Assembly (NCBI RefSeq): GCF_003966155.1
Contig: NZ_RXNS01000001.1
Location: 1 to 64,000, forward strand
DNA length: 64,000 nucleotides
Origin: Halomonas nitroreducens
Lineage (GTDB): Bacteria > Pseudomonadota > Gammaproteobacteria > Pseudomonadales > Halomonadaceae
Reading direction: 5' to 3'
The position numbers and the translations under genes are program-made. The notes beneath the pieces are model-generated. The model was not told the origin of the DNA. It saw only the letters and a program-made list of their open reading frames with translations, and did no database searches. Every line of letters begins with the position of its first letter. Within the stretch, counting starts at the first letter, position 1. Positions 8,009 through 16,680 of this stretch are shown piece after piece.

Positions 8009-11000
8009 CAGAACCCCTCCCGTTCGATGATGGCCGGCCGGTGACTCAGCCGTCGGCGGCCGTGCAGCACGCCGCCGCTGGTGTCCATGTCGAGGCGCAG
8101 CTCGTGGCTGCCGGCCGCCAGCGTGAACGGACTATCGGCCTTCAGGAAGACCCGGGTACGACGCTCGTTGCTGCGATGCAGCGACAGCGTGTGGCCATCG
8201 ACCTCCGCGTGGCGCACATCGCAGCGGGTGACGATCTCGGCCCGGTCGTCGTCCTGCAGCACGGTGGTGATGCGCAACAGCGGTTCGAGGCTGTCGACCA
8301 GCAGGCCCTCGATGCGCCACTGCGCACCGTCGTGGCGCCAGACCACGTAGCTGACCGGCGTGCTGGTCGGCAGCGGCAGGGTGTCGGCCTGCATGTCGCG
8401 CAGCAGCTCGTCGAACAGGCTGTCGGAGACCTCTTCCGCGCCGCCGGGCAGGATCGCGCCGGCAGGCAGGATAATGTCGTCCGGCCGATACGGTGCCGGG
8501 TCGCCCGGGTAATAGCCCAGGTGCTCCAGCAGCTGCAGCGGGTTGGCATAGCGCGAGGTGACAAAGCGCGTGGCGCTGACGGTGCGCGCATCGATCGGCT
8601 CGCCCCTGGCATCGCGGCGTGGCGCGATCAGGCTGAAGTCGTACATGGCCTGCGGCTCGAGCGCGAACCTGGCGTGCAGCGAGGCGCCGCCGACGATCGG
8701 CTCGTCCGGCAGGCAGGGCGCCGCCGCAGCGGCCTCGTTGATCCGCCGATAGCCGGGCTCGAGCAATTGCGGCGGGCTGTGGCTCCAGCCGAACTCGCCA
8801 GGCAGTGCCGCCAGCATGTCGGCCAGTGATGCCGGGTCCGGCTGCGGTGGCGGGTCGGTGCGGCGCACGGCAAGCGTCAGCTCGCGGCCATAGCGCTGGG
8901 CCAGCTGCTCCATGTGGCCGGCGTCGAAATGCACCCACAGAGCGTCGTCGAGGAAGTGACAGGCACGGCCATCGGCCGGCTCCACGGCGGTCAGGTGGCG
9001 GCTGATGTCACGCACATCGAACAGGTACTCGTTGAGGCCGTCCTGCGGGCTGTTGTCGGCCGGCTGCTCGTCGGCAATGGCGAAGTGGAAGCGCTGCGGT
9101 GCGGCGGCCGGCGTCCATTGGTCGCCCGGGGGCGTGGCCGGTGGCTCGTTGGTGCCCTCTTCATTGGCTTGCCAGGCCTGCCACGACCAGGTTGCTTCCA
9201 GCTCGTACTCCTCGCCCGGATCGAGCACCAGGGCGCGGCGTTGCCCGGGGCCCTGGCTGGCCTGGTCCTGGGTCTCGTGGCGGCGACGATCCCGGTTTTC
9301 GGCGTCGGTCTGCCGGCGCTCGACCATGACCTGATCGGTGCCGCAGACGGCCAGTACGCTGACCTGCTTGCCCGGCGGCGCAATGACCTGGAAGCCGTTC
9401 CAGGGGCCGGTATCGTCGCTGGCCGGGTTGTACTCGATCACCTGGCAGCGGCGGCCGTGTTCCTGCCGTTCCCTGACGACCCGGCCGGGCCAGTGGGCGC
9501 CGACGTCTTCGCCGACCATGCCGCGCACCAGTGTCTGCGTCGGTGCATTGTCGGTACGGCCGCTGATGAAGGCGGCCAGCGATGACGCGGTCGGGTCGTC
9601 GTGCGTGAGGGCGTCGAAGGCCGGAGCATGAGTGGCATGGGTGAGTGGCGGCGACTCGATGCTGGTCGCCGGCTTCGCTGCCCGGCAGCACAGCTCGAAC
9701 AACAGCGCCTTGCCGCCACCGCCCAACAGCTCGATCTGGCGAATGCCGGCGCCGCGGAAGACCAGCCGTTGCTCGGAGCCGCGCTCGTCGCCGGTGCTGG
9801 CATGGTCGACGCGTGCTCCCAGGGCATCGCGGGCCGTGCCCTTGACTGGCCCGGCCAGTAGCAGCAGGCCGATGCTGACTTCGGTGCAGTCATTCGGCAG
9901 CGTGATACGCAGGCCATCGTCGTCGAACAGCAGGTCGCCGATGCCATCGCGGCCGCGCCGGGCCGGTTCGGGCCGTGCGTCGACGGCATCGACCAGCCGC
10001 AGGCGGCGCTGCTCGTCGCTGTCGGCGAACAGCACGCCCTGGTGCTCGAGTTTTGCGACCCGGCTGCCGCCGACCGAGGCGCCCTCGAAGTCGATGCAGC
10101 GCCGCGCCTCGGGGCTGGCGCCGCGGCAGCAGAGGCGCAGCAGTACCGCTTCGCCGGCGCCGCCGGTCAGTTGCACGCCGCTGATGTGGCCATCGTCGCC
10201 GGCGTCGAGCAATACGCGGTGGGCCTGGCGCTGGGCCTGCGGCGTATGGCCGCTGGCGACGGGATTGCCGTCGCTGTCGTGCGCCTCAGCCTTCACCGGC
10301 TTGCTGCTGAACTGCATGATCCACAGCTCGACGGCGCGGCAGCGGTTCGGGAGCTCGATGCGCAGGCCGGAGGCCGGGAAGCTGATCTCGGCGCTTCCGT
10401 CGTTGCCGGCCACCGGCGTGCGGTCGCGCTGATCGACGGCATCGACCAGCCGCAGTTGCTCGCCATCGCGCAGCGGCGTGAACCTGATATTGCCGTGCTC
10501 GACGACCTTCAACGGCTCGCGGCGCGGCTTCAGGCGGCGGAAGGACTCGCAGGCCTGGCCGCTGGGCTCGTCGCCCTCGGCCGCAGCCGTGAAGCAGAAG
10601 CCGAACAGCACGGCGCTCTGGCCGCCGCCGGTGACCTGTACGCGGGCAATGCCGCCGGGGGCGTTCAGGTGGGCCGTGAGGCCGGCGTTTACCGGACCGG
10701 TGACGGTGTCGCTGGCCACGGGCCGGCCATTGGCGTCCAGCGCATGAATCTCGATATCGGCCTGGTGGAACTTCATCAGCCGCAGTTCGACCTGCAGGCT
10801 CGGCGACGGCAGGCGCAACTCGATGCCGGCGTCGAGAAAGGCGATATCGGTCTGCCGATCCCGGCCGGGACGGAAACGTTCGGCGTCGACCGAGTCGGTC
10901 AATGTGAACGGCTGGTTCGGGTCGATGGCGGCCACGTCGATGCCGTCGACGCTGATCCGGGTGCGCTTGCCGCTGGGGCGCAGCTGGCCGAAGTCGATGC

Positions 11001-14000
11001 ATTGCTTCTGCGTGCGGCCGGGCTGGCCGGCGGCATCGCAGACCAGCAGCGTGACGCGCGGTTGGGCCAGCTCACGATCGAACCGGGCTTCCCAGGGCAG
11101 CGGCAGGGCCAGCTGGCCGCCCTCGACGCTGCGCTGGGCCGATGGCAGCCGGTAGCCTTGTTGCAGCGTGGTGCCGGCCACGGTGACCGGGAACGGCAAT
11201 TGCCGCAGCCGGCCCGGCACCAGGTGGGCGGCGAAGACGCTCAGCAGGGTTTGCAGGTCGCGGCGCCGGTAGACACTACCGCCGCTGCGCAGCAGCGGCT
11301 CGGCGGTGAGGTGGAAGCGGCTCGGGTAGGGCGGCTCGGCCCGGCTTTCCTGGCGCAGCAGCACCCGCTGCCAGCCCAGCCCGGTGGCGGCACGGCCGAA
11401 CACGCAGGCGCGACGCGCCTCGGGCACCGGCTCGCAGAGATCGGCCACTTCCGCGGCCGGATCGCCGGCCAGGCCCTCGCCGGCGTCGTCGCCCGGCAGG
11501 TTCAGCGGCCAGTTCCACGGGTTCCAGTCGAGCAGCTTCAGGTTGGGCCCTTCGTGCTCGCTTGGCTCCGGGTTGCCGGCCTCGCTGACCGGTTGCCGGT
11601 AGGGGCTGCTCATCCACACCGATTCGAGCTGCGTGCCTTCGCCGACCACCAGGCCATCGCGTTTGCGGCGCAGTTGAAGGCTGTCCAGCCGGTAGGCGTA
11701 CTTGAGCCGGTTGCTGCCGAACCAGCGCGGCTGGGCCGGGGCATTGCCGGGGTCGAACTGCGCCGAATCGCCGAGGCCGTTGGCAATGAAATGGCTGAAA
11801 TGCAGCACCGGCGCGGTATCGGGCCAGACCGTGTGGTTGTCGTCGGGCGATGCGCCCTGGTTGTTGCCTTCCTCGTCGAGATCGAACAGCGGCGCAGCGG
11901 CGATCGACGTGCCAAGCGGCGCGGCCGTGCCCATGATGCGGTCGCGCCGGTCGGTCAGCGAGACCGACACGATGGGCGGCTCGGGTTCCGGCGGTGTCAG
12001 TGCCTCCAGGTCGTCGCCGATGCTGACGCCGACACAGCCCTTGATGGAGAAGAAGAACAGGTCGACCTCGCCGCAGAATTCGCCGTCCAGGCGCAGTTTG
12101 GCATCCTGGTCCGGTGGGTCGAGGTAGGTCAGGATCAGCTCGCCGCGAGCGGAGATCGACAGCACCACCAGGTCCAGCTCGCCGGCGACGAACACGCCGC
12201 CCTTGATCAGCAGTGGCTTGGTGCCGAAACCGACCAGCACCTTGGCCGAGGCCGACAGGCTGATTGGTCCGGCGCTCCAGTCGATCCCCCAGCCGGCACC
12301 GAAGCCGACCGAGAAGCCGTCGAAGGAGAAGCGCTCATCGCCGCCCAGCGACGGCAGGCCGCCTTGCTCGATCATCAGGTAGGCCCAGGCCTCCACGTCC
12401 AGGGTACCGGGCAGCAGGGTCAGCGTGATCGGTTCGCCGACGCGGCCGAAGTCGGTCTGGCCGTCGCAGCCGAGGCGCACGAAGGTGCCGTCGCCGTCAT
12501 AGGGGAAATAGGCGCCGAACGGTACCTTGACCTTGAGCACCTTGGGGATTTCGTACTGGGCCGACACGGCCACGGTGACGGCCTCGTCGTCGATGACGAT
12601 CAGGCCGGTAATCGCGCCTTCCGACGAGCCTTCGTCGCTGACCGTGGTGTTCGGCACCTCGATGACCTTGACATCGACGCCGAGGATGACTTCCGGATCG
12701 GGGAAGCCGACCACCACCATGCCCGAGGCCGAAAAGCAGAAGCTGACGTCGGGCAGCGTGCCGACCACCACGCCGACGCCGAGCGCGTACTGGCCCTGGC
12801 GTGCCCGGTACTTGCTTTCCGGGGGCGTGCCCCACCAGGTCAGCTCGCGGCCGACCGGGTCGTCGCTTTCGGCCGGGATGTCGCGCTCGCCGTTCATGAC
12901 GAACATGCCCTTCATGCCGTACAGGGCGGCGCCGGTCTGCAGCAATGGAAGCGGCGTGGAGAACTGCACGCCGACGGCCAGGCTGAGGAAGGTGTAGGGC
13001 TCGGGGTCGGTCTTGCGTGCCAGCGCCAGTGCGGCGCTGGCCTTGAGGTCCAGCGGGATGATGTCGGCATCGACACCGGCGCGAACCACGCCGCCGTCCT
13101 CGATGCGCAGCCGGCCCTCGCCGGTGAGCACGGCCGGCACGTCGGCCTTGAGCACGAAGCCGCGCAGCTCGAATGTCGGCAGCGGGCTGCCGTCCTCGAA
13201 GGTGAGCCGGATGATGGCCTCGGAGATTTCCACCACGCCGATATTCAGGGCCACGGCGATGCGCCCCTCGATCCACAGCGAGCCGCGGCCCATGGCCACT
13301 TCGACAATGCGCAGCAGGCTGCCGAGCACGCCGTCGATTTCCCATTTGCCGGGGTCCTCGATCTCCATACTGCTGGTATCGAAGGCCAGGCCGAGCTTGT
13401 CCCAGCCCTCCTTCGAGTTGTCGAACTCGAAGCCGACGCCCTTGTAGCGAATCTTCATCGGTCGGTCGGCGGCGGTCTTGATGCCGAGCGCGCCGCCATT
13501 GACGTGCAGCGTGCAGGTGTAGTCGCTGGTCAGCTTGACCTGGTAGTCCTCCGCCGCATCGCTGACGGCGCGCGTCTGCGCCTCGGCCTCGACGGCAATC
13601 AATGCCGTCTTCGAGCCGTTGCCGACCAGCGGGTCGCCGCCGCCCAGCGGCACATCGGCAAAGGCCGCCGCGGCGATCAGTGCGGTGACGCGGGCGCCGG
13701 CTTCGACCATGTCGGTGTCGGAATCGACGCCGGACAGCAGCATCGGCCCGAAGGCCAGCGCCGCGGTCAGGTTCTTCTGGTCGGTGGACACCAGGCCGTC
13801 GGGATCGCCGTCGGAGCGGATGCCGAGGGTGGTGCGCGTGAAGCCGGTCCGCACATCGTGAATCCACTGCGCGTGGATGGTCAGCGTCTCGCGACTGGCT
13901 TCGACGGCCTCACCGTTGACGGCCGGCAGCGGCATCTCGGTGGGCGACCAGGCGAATTCAGCTTCGGCCAGCGTCGGCACTGCGTCTTCCCAGCGGGTGG

Positions 14001-16479
14001 CCGTGGGGCTGTCCCACACGAAGCGCAGCTTGACGCGGTAGTCGATGGCGGCGGCCTTGGGCGGTATCGGGGCCGGATCGCGGCCCGGTGCCGGCACCAG
14101 CGAGCGGCGCAGGGTGGCGCGATGAACGGCGCTTTGGGCGGTGTGAATCGCCTCGGCCACGGGTGTGCCGCCTATCGCGTAGATATCGGCCCGGCGGTAG
14201 GCCTGGCGATCCGGTTCATAGGCGTGCGCCGAATCGTGCTCCATCTCCCAGCCGCTGCGTTCCAGCTGGTGACGAATCAGCCAGCCCAGCGCGAAGGAGG
14301 CATCGCCGAAAGCTTCCGATTTCTCGGCCGCTGCCAGGTCGATGTCGGCGCTCTCTTCCAGGCTGTCGCCGGCACTGTTGGCCGCATCCCAGTCGCTGTG
14401 CTCACCGCGGCGCACCACCCGGCTGCTGTCGATCGCCGCTAGCCCGGCGGTGGGCGTGGTCAGGAATTCGTGGGCCTTGTCGGCGCGGTCACGGGCCAGG
14501 GTGATATTGCCCTGGGCGGCGGTGGGGCCGGGCTCACCGAAATTCAAATCGTCGGTGTGGCCGACCACAAGAAAATCGGCGCCCGGGTACTTGTTGGCCC
14601 AGCGCAGCAGCTGCTCGTGGATATTGGCGGCGCCGGCCGAGCGGTCGACGTCCTTGGGGGTATGCTCGCCCCAGCGCAGCGGGTCGTTCTCCTCGAACTC
14701 CATGAGGATCTGCACATGGCGATCGTCTTCGGGTGGCGCCGGGCCGGCACCGTCGCCGATGACCACGCGGGCCAGGCCGTCGCTGGGCACACTGACGCCG
14801 GCCGGGGAGCCGTCGAGCACGGCGCTGACCAGCCGGTCGGTGAAGTCGCCCTGGGCGTGGAAGTCCGAGAGGTCGAAGGTCTTCTCGACCTCGATCAGGT
14901 CCAGCGGGGTGCTGGTGTCGGTGGCGTCGAAGACGCCGCTCTCGCAACCGATCAATAGCGGCGTACGTTCGGTCAGCTTCAGATGCAGGCGCGCCACCCG
15001 GTGGCCATCCTCGCCATCGACCTTCTCGCGCAGGCGCACGAAGAGGTGGCCGTCACGGTCCGCCGACAGGCCGGTCAGGTCGGGGCTGAAGGTGGCGCCC
15101 GTGGCACTGCTGCCATTGGCCTCGATGCTCCAGTCGAATTCGCTCTCGCTCGTGTCGGCGGCGTTGGAGACCGCTTCCAGGGTCAGGGGCTCGATGTCCG
15201 CGATGCCGCCGTTGAGCTGGACGACATTGGCGAGGCGATCGCCGCCGTCGGTGATCACGGCAATGCTCGGCGGGTCGCCGGCGGCGATGAAGCGGAACGT
15301 GAACGGCGGATGCTTGAAGCGCTGCTCCTGGCCATCGATGGTCAGGATCTCGATGGGCTGCACTGTCAGCACCTGGTTCTGGCCGACGCTGCCGCTGGAA
15401 CTGTCGCCTTCCTCGTCTTCGCGGTCGGGCCAGGTCCAGATGGCGGTCCAGTCCTGCAGCGCGCCGTCGGGCAGGCTGCCATCGTCCGGCGGCGCCGGGG
15501 CGTTGAAGCCGGCGTGAAAGCTGACCCGCTCGTCCGGACTGCCCTCGAAGATCACGCGCGGGAAGCCGTCGCTCATGTCGACCGGGCGGTTGTCGCCGCT
15601 CGGTTGCTGCTCGAACTGGAAGGTGGCCGGGTCCATGGCCGTGCGGCCGAACTGCAGCTCGAACTCGCCCTGGATGCCGGCCGGCCGACCGATCAGCAGG
15701 TCCTTGACGCCGCCGGACAGGTCGCCGACCACCGGCAGGTTGCGCGGTGCGTAGACGGTGGCCTCGCGAATGGCCAGGCCCATCCAGGTCGGTCCCTGGT
15801 TGCGCTCCAGCACGTCCGCCGGCGAGTAGCTGGAGGAGAAGTCGAAGGTCAGCTTGCCGACCGACAGGCCGATGTCCGACGAGCCGAGGAAGAAGTGGGG
15901 CGGGGTGAAGTTCAGCGACACCACGGCGCCGGATTGCAGCGTCGGGTCGAGCGGGTCGGGGTGGTCGATGAACAGGAAGTCGACATCGGAGCTGCCGGCA
16001 TTCTTCTGCAGCCGCAGCACGGCCGAGCCGGTGATGCGCACCCTGTCGTTGTTCGGGTCGCGCAGCAGGTGCCGCGGCGTGGTGCCGGTTTCCTCGACGA
16101 ACAGGGCCGGCTGCAGGCCGTCGACGCTGAGGCTGAAATCGGCCAGGAAGAGGTCGAGCTGCCAGGCGTCGGGTGGCGGTTCGAGGTTGTCCGCAACGGC
16201 CTGGCGCTGCAGCGAGAGCTGGAACGGCAGGCCGGTGTGAATCAGTGGTAAAGACAGGGTGCCGATACCGACATCGAAGCCCTGGGAATCGGCATCCAGC
16301 GACTCATCCAGTGCCTGAAGGCGGCCCTGGTGGATGATGGCGCCCGGCGAGCGGCGGCTGGTATGGCCGATGACCGCAAAGCGCCCGAAGAAATCCCCTA
16401 CTGCCTGTGGCAGTACCGAGTTGACCTGATCCACCGCGGAGAATAGCTCCAGCAGGGGAATACCAGCTTGGCGTGGCAT
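8008..16479 (-). CDS. Giant-module protein A: 2823-aa multidomain protein with an OmpA-like domain and a triplicated repeat
   Basis: One of the largest reading frames one sees in a bacterium; no full-length family is recognised. The start at 16479 has only a modest AAGAG site. There is no N-terminal signal peptide. Visible parts: an N-terminal beta-rich region (~1-330, with WMGLAIREATVYAPRNLP near 235); an OmpA-like peptidoglycan-binding segment (~590-700: VVGHTDD, then NITLARDRADKAHEFL, keeping the Arg of the NxxLSxxRA signature); a long region of alternating hydrophobic/polar strands (~1000-1510), which from memory resembles DUF6603-type proteins (tentative); three tandem Cys-containing beta repeats (~1827-2266); and a mixed C-terminal part. 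It is the first gene of the coupled A-B-C block and probably carries the promoter upstream (16480-16651). Function is not assigned; an envelope- or surface-associated scaffold is inference. Confidence 0.6.
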   Translation of the reverse strand: MPRQAGIPLLELFSAVDQVNSVLPQAVGDFFGRFAVIGHTSRRSPGAIIHQGRLQALDESLDADSQGFDVGIGTLSLPLIHTGLPFQLSLQRQAVADNLEPPPDAWQLDLFLADFSLSVDGLQPALFVEETGTTPRHLLRDPNNDRVRITGSAVLRLQKNAGSSDVDFLFIDHPDPLDPTLQSGAVVSLNFTPPHFFLGSSDIGLSVGKLTFDFSSSYSPADVLERNQGPTWMGLAIREATVYAPRNLPVVGDLSGGVKDLLIGRPAGIQGEFELQFGRTAMDPATFQFEQQPSGDNRPVDMSDGFPRVIFEGSPDERVSFHAGFNAPAPPDDGSLPDGALQDWTAIWTWPDREDEEGDSSSGSVGQNQVLTVQPIEILTIDGQEQRFKHPPFTFRFIAAGDPPSIAVITDGGDRLANVVQLNGGIADIEPLTLEAVSNAADTSESEFDWSIEANGSSATGATFSPDLTGLSADRDGHLFVRLREKVDGEDGHRVARLHLKLTERTPLLIGCESGVFDATDTSTPLDLIEVEKTFDLSDFHAQGDFTDRLVSAVLDGSPAGVSVPSDGLARVVIGDGAGPAPPEDDRHVQILMEFEENDPLRWGEHTPKDVDRSAGAANIHEQLLRWANKYPGADFLVVGHTDDLNFGEPGPTAAQGNITLARDRADKAHEFLTTPTAGLAAIDSSRVVRRGEHSDWDAANSAGDSLEESADIDLAAAEKSEAFGDASFALGWLIRHQLERSGWEMEHDSAHAYEPDRQAYRRADIYAIGGTPVAEAIHTAQSAVHRATLRRSLVPAPGRDPAPIPPKAAAIDYRVKLRFVWDSPTATRWEDAVPTLAEAEFAWSPTEMPLPAVNGEAVEASRETLTIHAQWIHDVRTGFTRTTLGIRSDGDPDGLVSTDQKNLTAALAFGPMLLSGVDSDTDMVEAGARVTALIAAAAFADVPLGGGDPLVGNGSKTALIAVEAEAQTRAVSDAAEDYQVKLTSDYTCTLHVNGGALGIKTAADRPMKIRYKGVGFEFDNSKEGWDKLGLAFDTSSMEIEDPGKWEIDGVLGSLLRIVEVAMGRGSLWIEGRIAVALNIGVVEISEAIIRLTFEDGSPLPTFELRGFVLKADVPAVLTGEGRLRIEDGGVVRAGVDADIIPLDLKASAALALARKTDPEPYTFLSLAVGVQFSTPLPLLQTGAALYGMKGMFVMNGERDIPAESDDPVGRELTWWGTPPESKYRARQGQYALGVGVVVGTLPDVSFCFSASGMVVVGFPDPEVILGVDVKVIEVPNTTVSDEGSSEGAITGLIVIDDEAVTVAVSAQYEIPKVLKVKVPFGAYFPYDGDGTFVRLGCDGQTDFGRVGEPITLTLLPGTLDVEAWAYLMIEQGGLPSLGGDERFSFDGFSVGFGAGWGIDWSAGPISLSASAKVLVGFGTKPLLIKGGVFVAGELDLVVLSISARGELILTYLDPPDQDAKLRLDGEFCGEVDLFFFSIKGCVGVSIGDDLEALTPPEPEPPIVSVSLTDRRDRIMGTAAPLGTSIAAAPLFDLDEEGNNQGASPDDNHTVWPDTAPVLHFSHFIANGLGDSAQFDPGNAPAQPRWFGSNRLKYAYRLDSLQLRRKRDGLVVGEGTQLESVWMSSPYRQPVSEAGNPEPSEHEGPNLKLLDWNPWNWPLNLPGDDAGEGLAGDPAAEVADLCEPVPEARRACVFGRAATGLGWQRVLLRQESRAEPPYPSRFHLTAEPLLRSGGSVYRRRDLQTLLSVFAAHLVPGRLRQLPFPVTVAGTTLQQGYRLPSAQRSVEGGQLALPLPWEARFDRELAQPRVTLLVCDAAGQPGRTQKQCIDFGQLRPSGKRTRISVDGIDVAAIDPNQPFTLTDSVDAERFRPGRDRQTDIAFLDAGIELRLPSPSLQVELRLMKFHQADIEIHALDANGRPVASDTVTGPVNAGLTAHLNAPGGIARVQVTGGGQSAVLFGFCFTAAAEGDEPSGQACESFRRLKPRREPLKVVEHGNIRFTPLRDGEQLRLVDAVDQRDRTPVAGNDGSAEISFPASGLRIELPNRCRAVELWIMQFSSKPVKAEAHDSDGNPVASGHTPQAQRQAHRVLLDAGDDGHISGVQLTGGAGEAVLLRLCCRGASPEARRCIDFEGASVGGSRVAKLEHQGVLFADSDEQRRLRLVDAVDARPEPARRGRDGIGDLLFDDDGLRITLPNDCTEVSIGLLLLAGPVKGTARDALGARVDHASTGDERGSEQRLVFRGAGIRQIELLGGGGKALLFELCCRAAKPATSIESPPLTHATHAPAFDALTHDDPTASSLAAFISGRTDNAPTQTLVRGMVGEDVGAHWPGRVVRERQEHGRRCQVIEYNPASDDTGPWNGFQVIAPPGKQVSVLAVCGTDQVMVERRQTDAENRDRRRHETQDQASQGPGQRRALVLDPGEEYELEATWSWQAWQANEEGTNEPPATPPGDQWTPAAAPQRFHFAIADEQPADNSPQDGLNEYLFDVRDISRHLTAVEPADGRACHFLDDALWVHFDAGHMEQLAQRYGRELTLAVRRTDPPPQPDPASLADMLAALPGEFGWSHSPPQLLEPGYRRINEAAAAAPCLPDEPIVGGASLHARFALEPQAMYDFSLIAPRRDARGEPIDARTVSATRFVTSRYANPLQLLEHLGYYPGDPAPYRPDDIILPAGAILPGGAEEVSDSLFDELLRDMQADTLPLPTSTPVSYVVWRHDGAQWRIEGLLVDSLEPLLRITTVLQDDDRAEIVTRCDVRHAEVDGHTLSLHRSNERRTRVFLKADSPFTLAAGSHELRLDMDTSGGVLHGRRRLSHRPAIIEREGF
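9681..11001 (-). repeat. Three tandem ~140-residue repeats encoded within giant protein A
   Basis: Copies run approximately 11001-10591, 10551-10123 and 10098-9681. Each opens with a Cys-x-x-Phe element (CIDFGQL, CESFRRL, CIDFEGA), continues through LTDSVD or LVDAVD, then a strand with (L/I)ELRL-type or VELWIMQF-type hydrophobics, and ends (V/I)QLTGGGxxAVLF with one or two Cys (FCF, LCCRG, LCCRA). Divergence between copies is large, so the duplication is old. The pattern suggests a carbohydrate-binding-module-like or jelly-roll beta sandwich. Confidence 0.7.
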
Positions 16480-16651
16480 CGGCTTGACTCTTGTTCTGGC
16501 GTGAAGCGAACAGCCTTGCAGTGAATAAATGTGAAGGTAGGAATCTCACGCGCATACAGCAAGTCAAGTCGGACAAAAGCACGGCGGATGCAGCCCCTGG
16601 ATACAATACTTTCAGTGGGCAGTGATAAGGCTTGCATGGTGAAAAAGCTAA
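16480..16651 (-). promoter_or_regulatory. Upstream region of the giant-gene block
   Basis: The segment is clearly A/T-richer than its flanks and has no gene, as expected for a promoter region. Reading the minus strand, a TTGACT hexamer (complement of 16562-16567) is a candidate -35, but no convincing -10 follows at the right distance. No exact transcription start can be given. Confidence 0.4.
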
Positions 16652-16680
16652 TAAGAAATTCCAGTGTCTTGAATTTCTTA
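16652..16680. repeat. Perfect 10-bp inverted repeat at the recD/giant-block junction
   Basis: TAAGAAATTC (16652-16661) and GAATTTCTTA (16671-16680) are separated by 9 nt. The right arm includes the recD stop codon. On the recD strand a T-rich stretch (TTATTAGCTTTTT) follows, so it could be a weak terminator for recCBD. It could equally be a protein-binding site or the terminus of the inserted block. Confidence 0.55.

Noticed and set aside
10042..14442. A 1466-codon open frame on the plus strand opposite the giant gene A
   Set aside because: It is a GC-rich antisense frame with Ala/Gly/Arg-rich, motif-free translation and no ribosome site; the minus-strand frame has clear domains.
1186..16479. 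Prophage or contractile injection cluster
   Set aside because: No terminase, capsid, sheath, tube, baseplate, AAA ATPase or integrase is present; size and OmpA-like domain alone are not enough.
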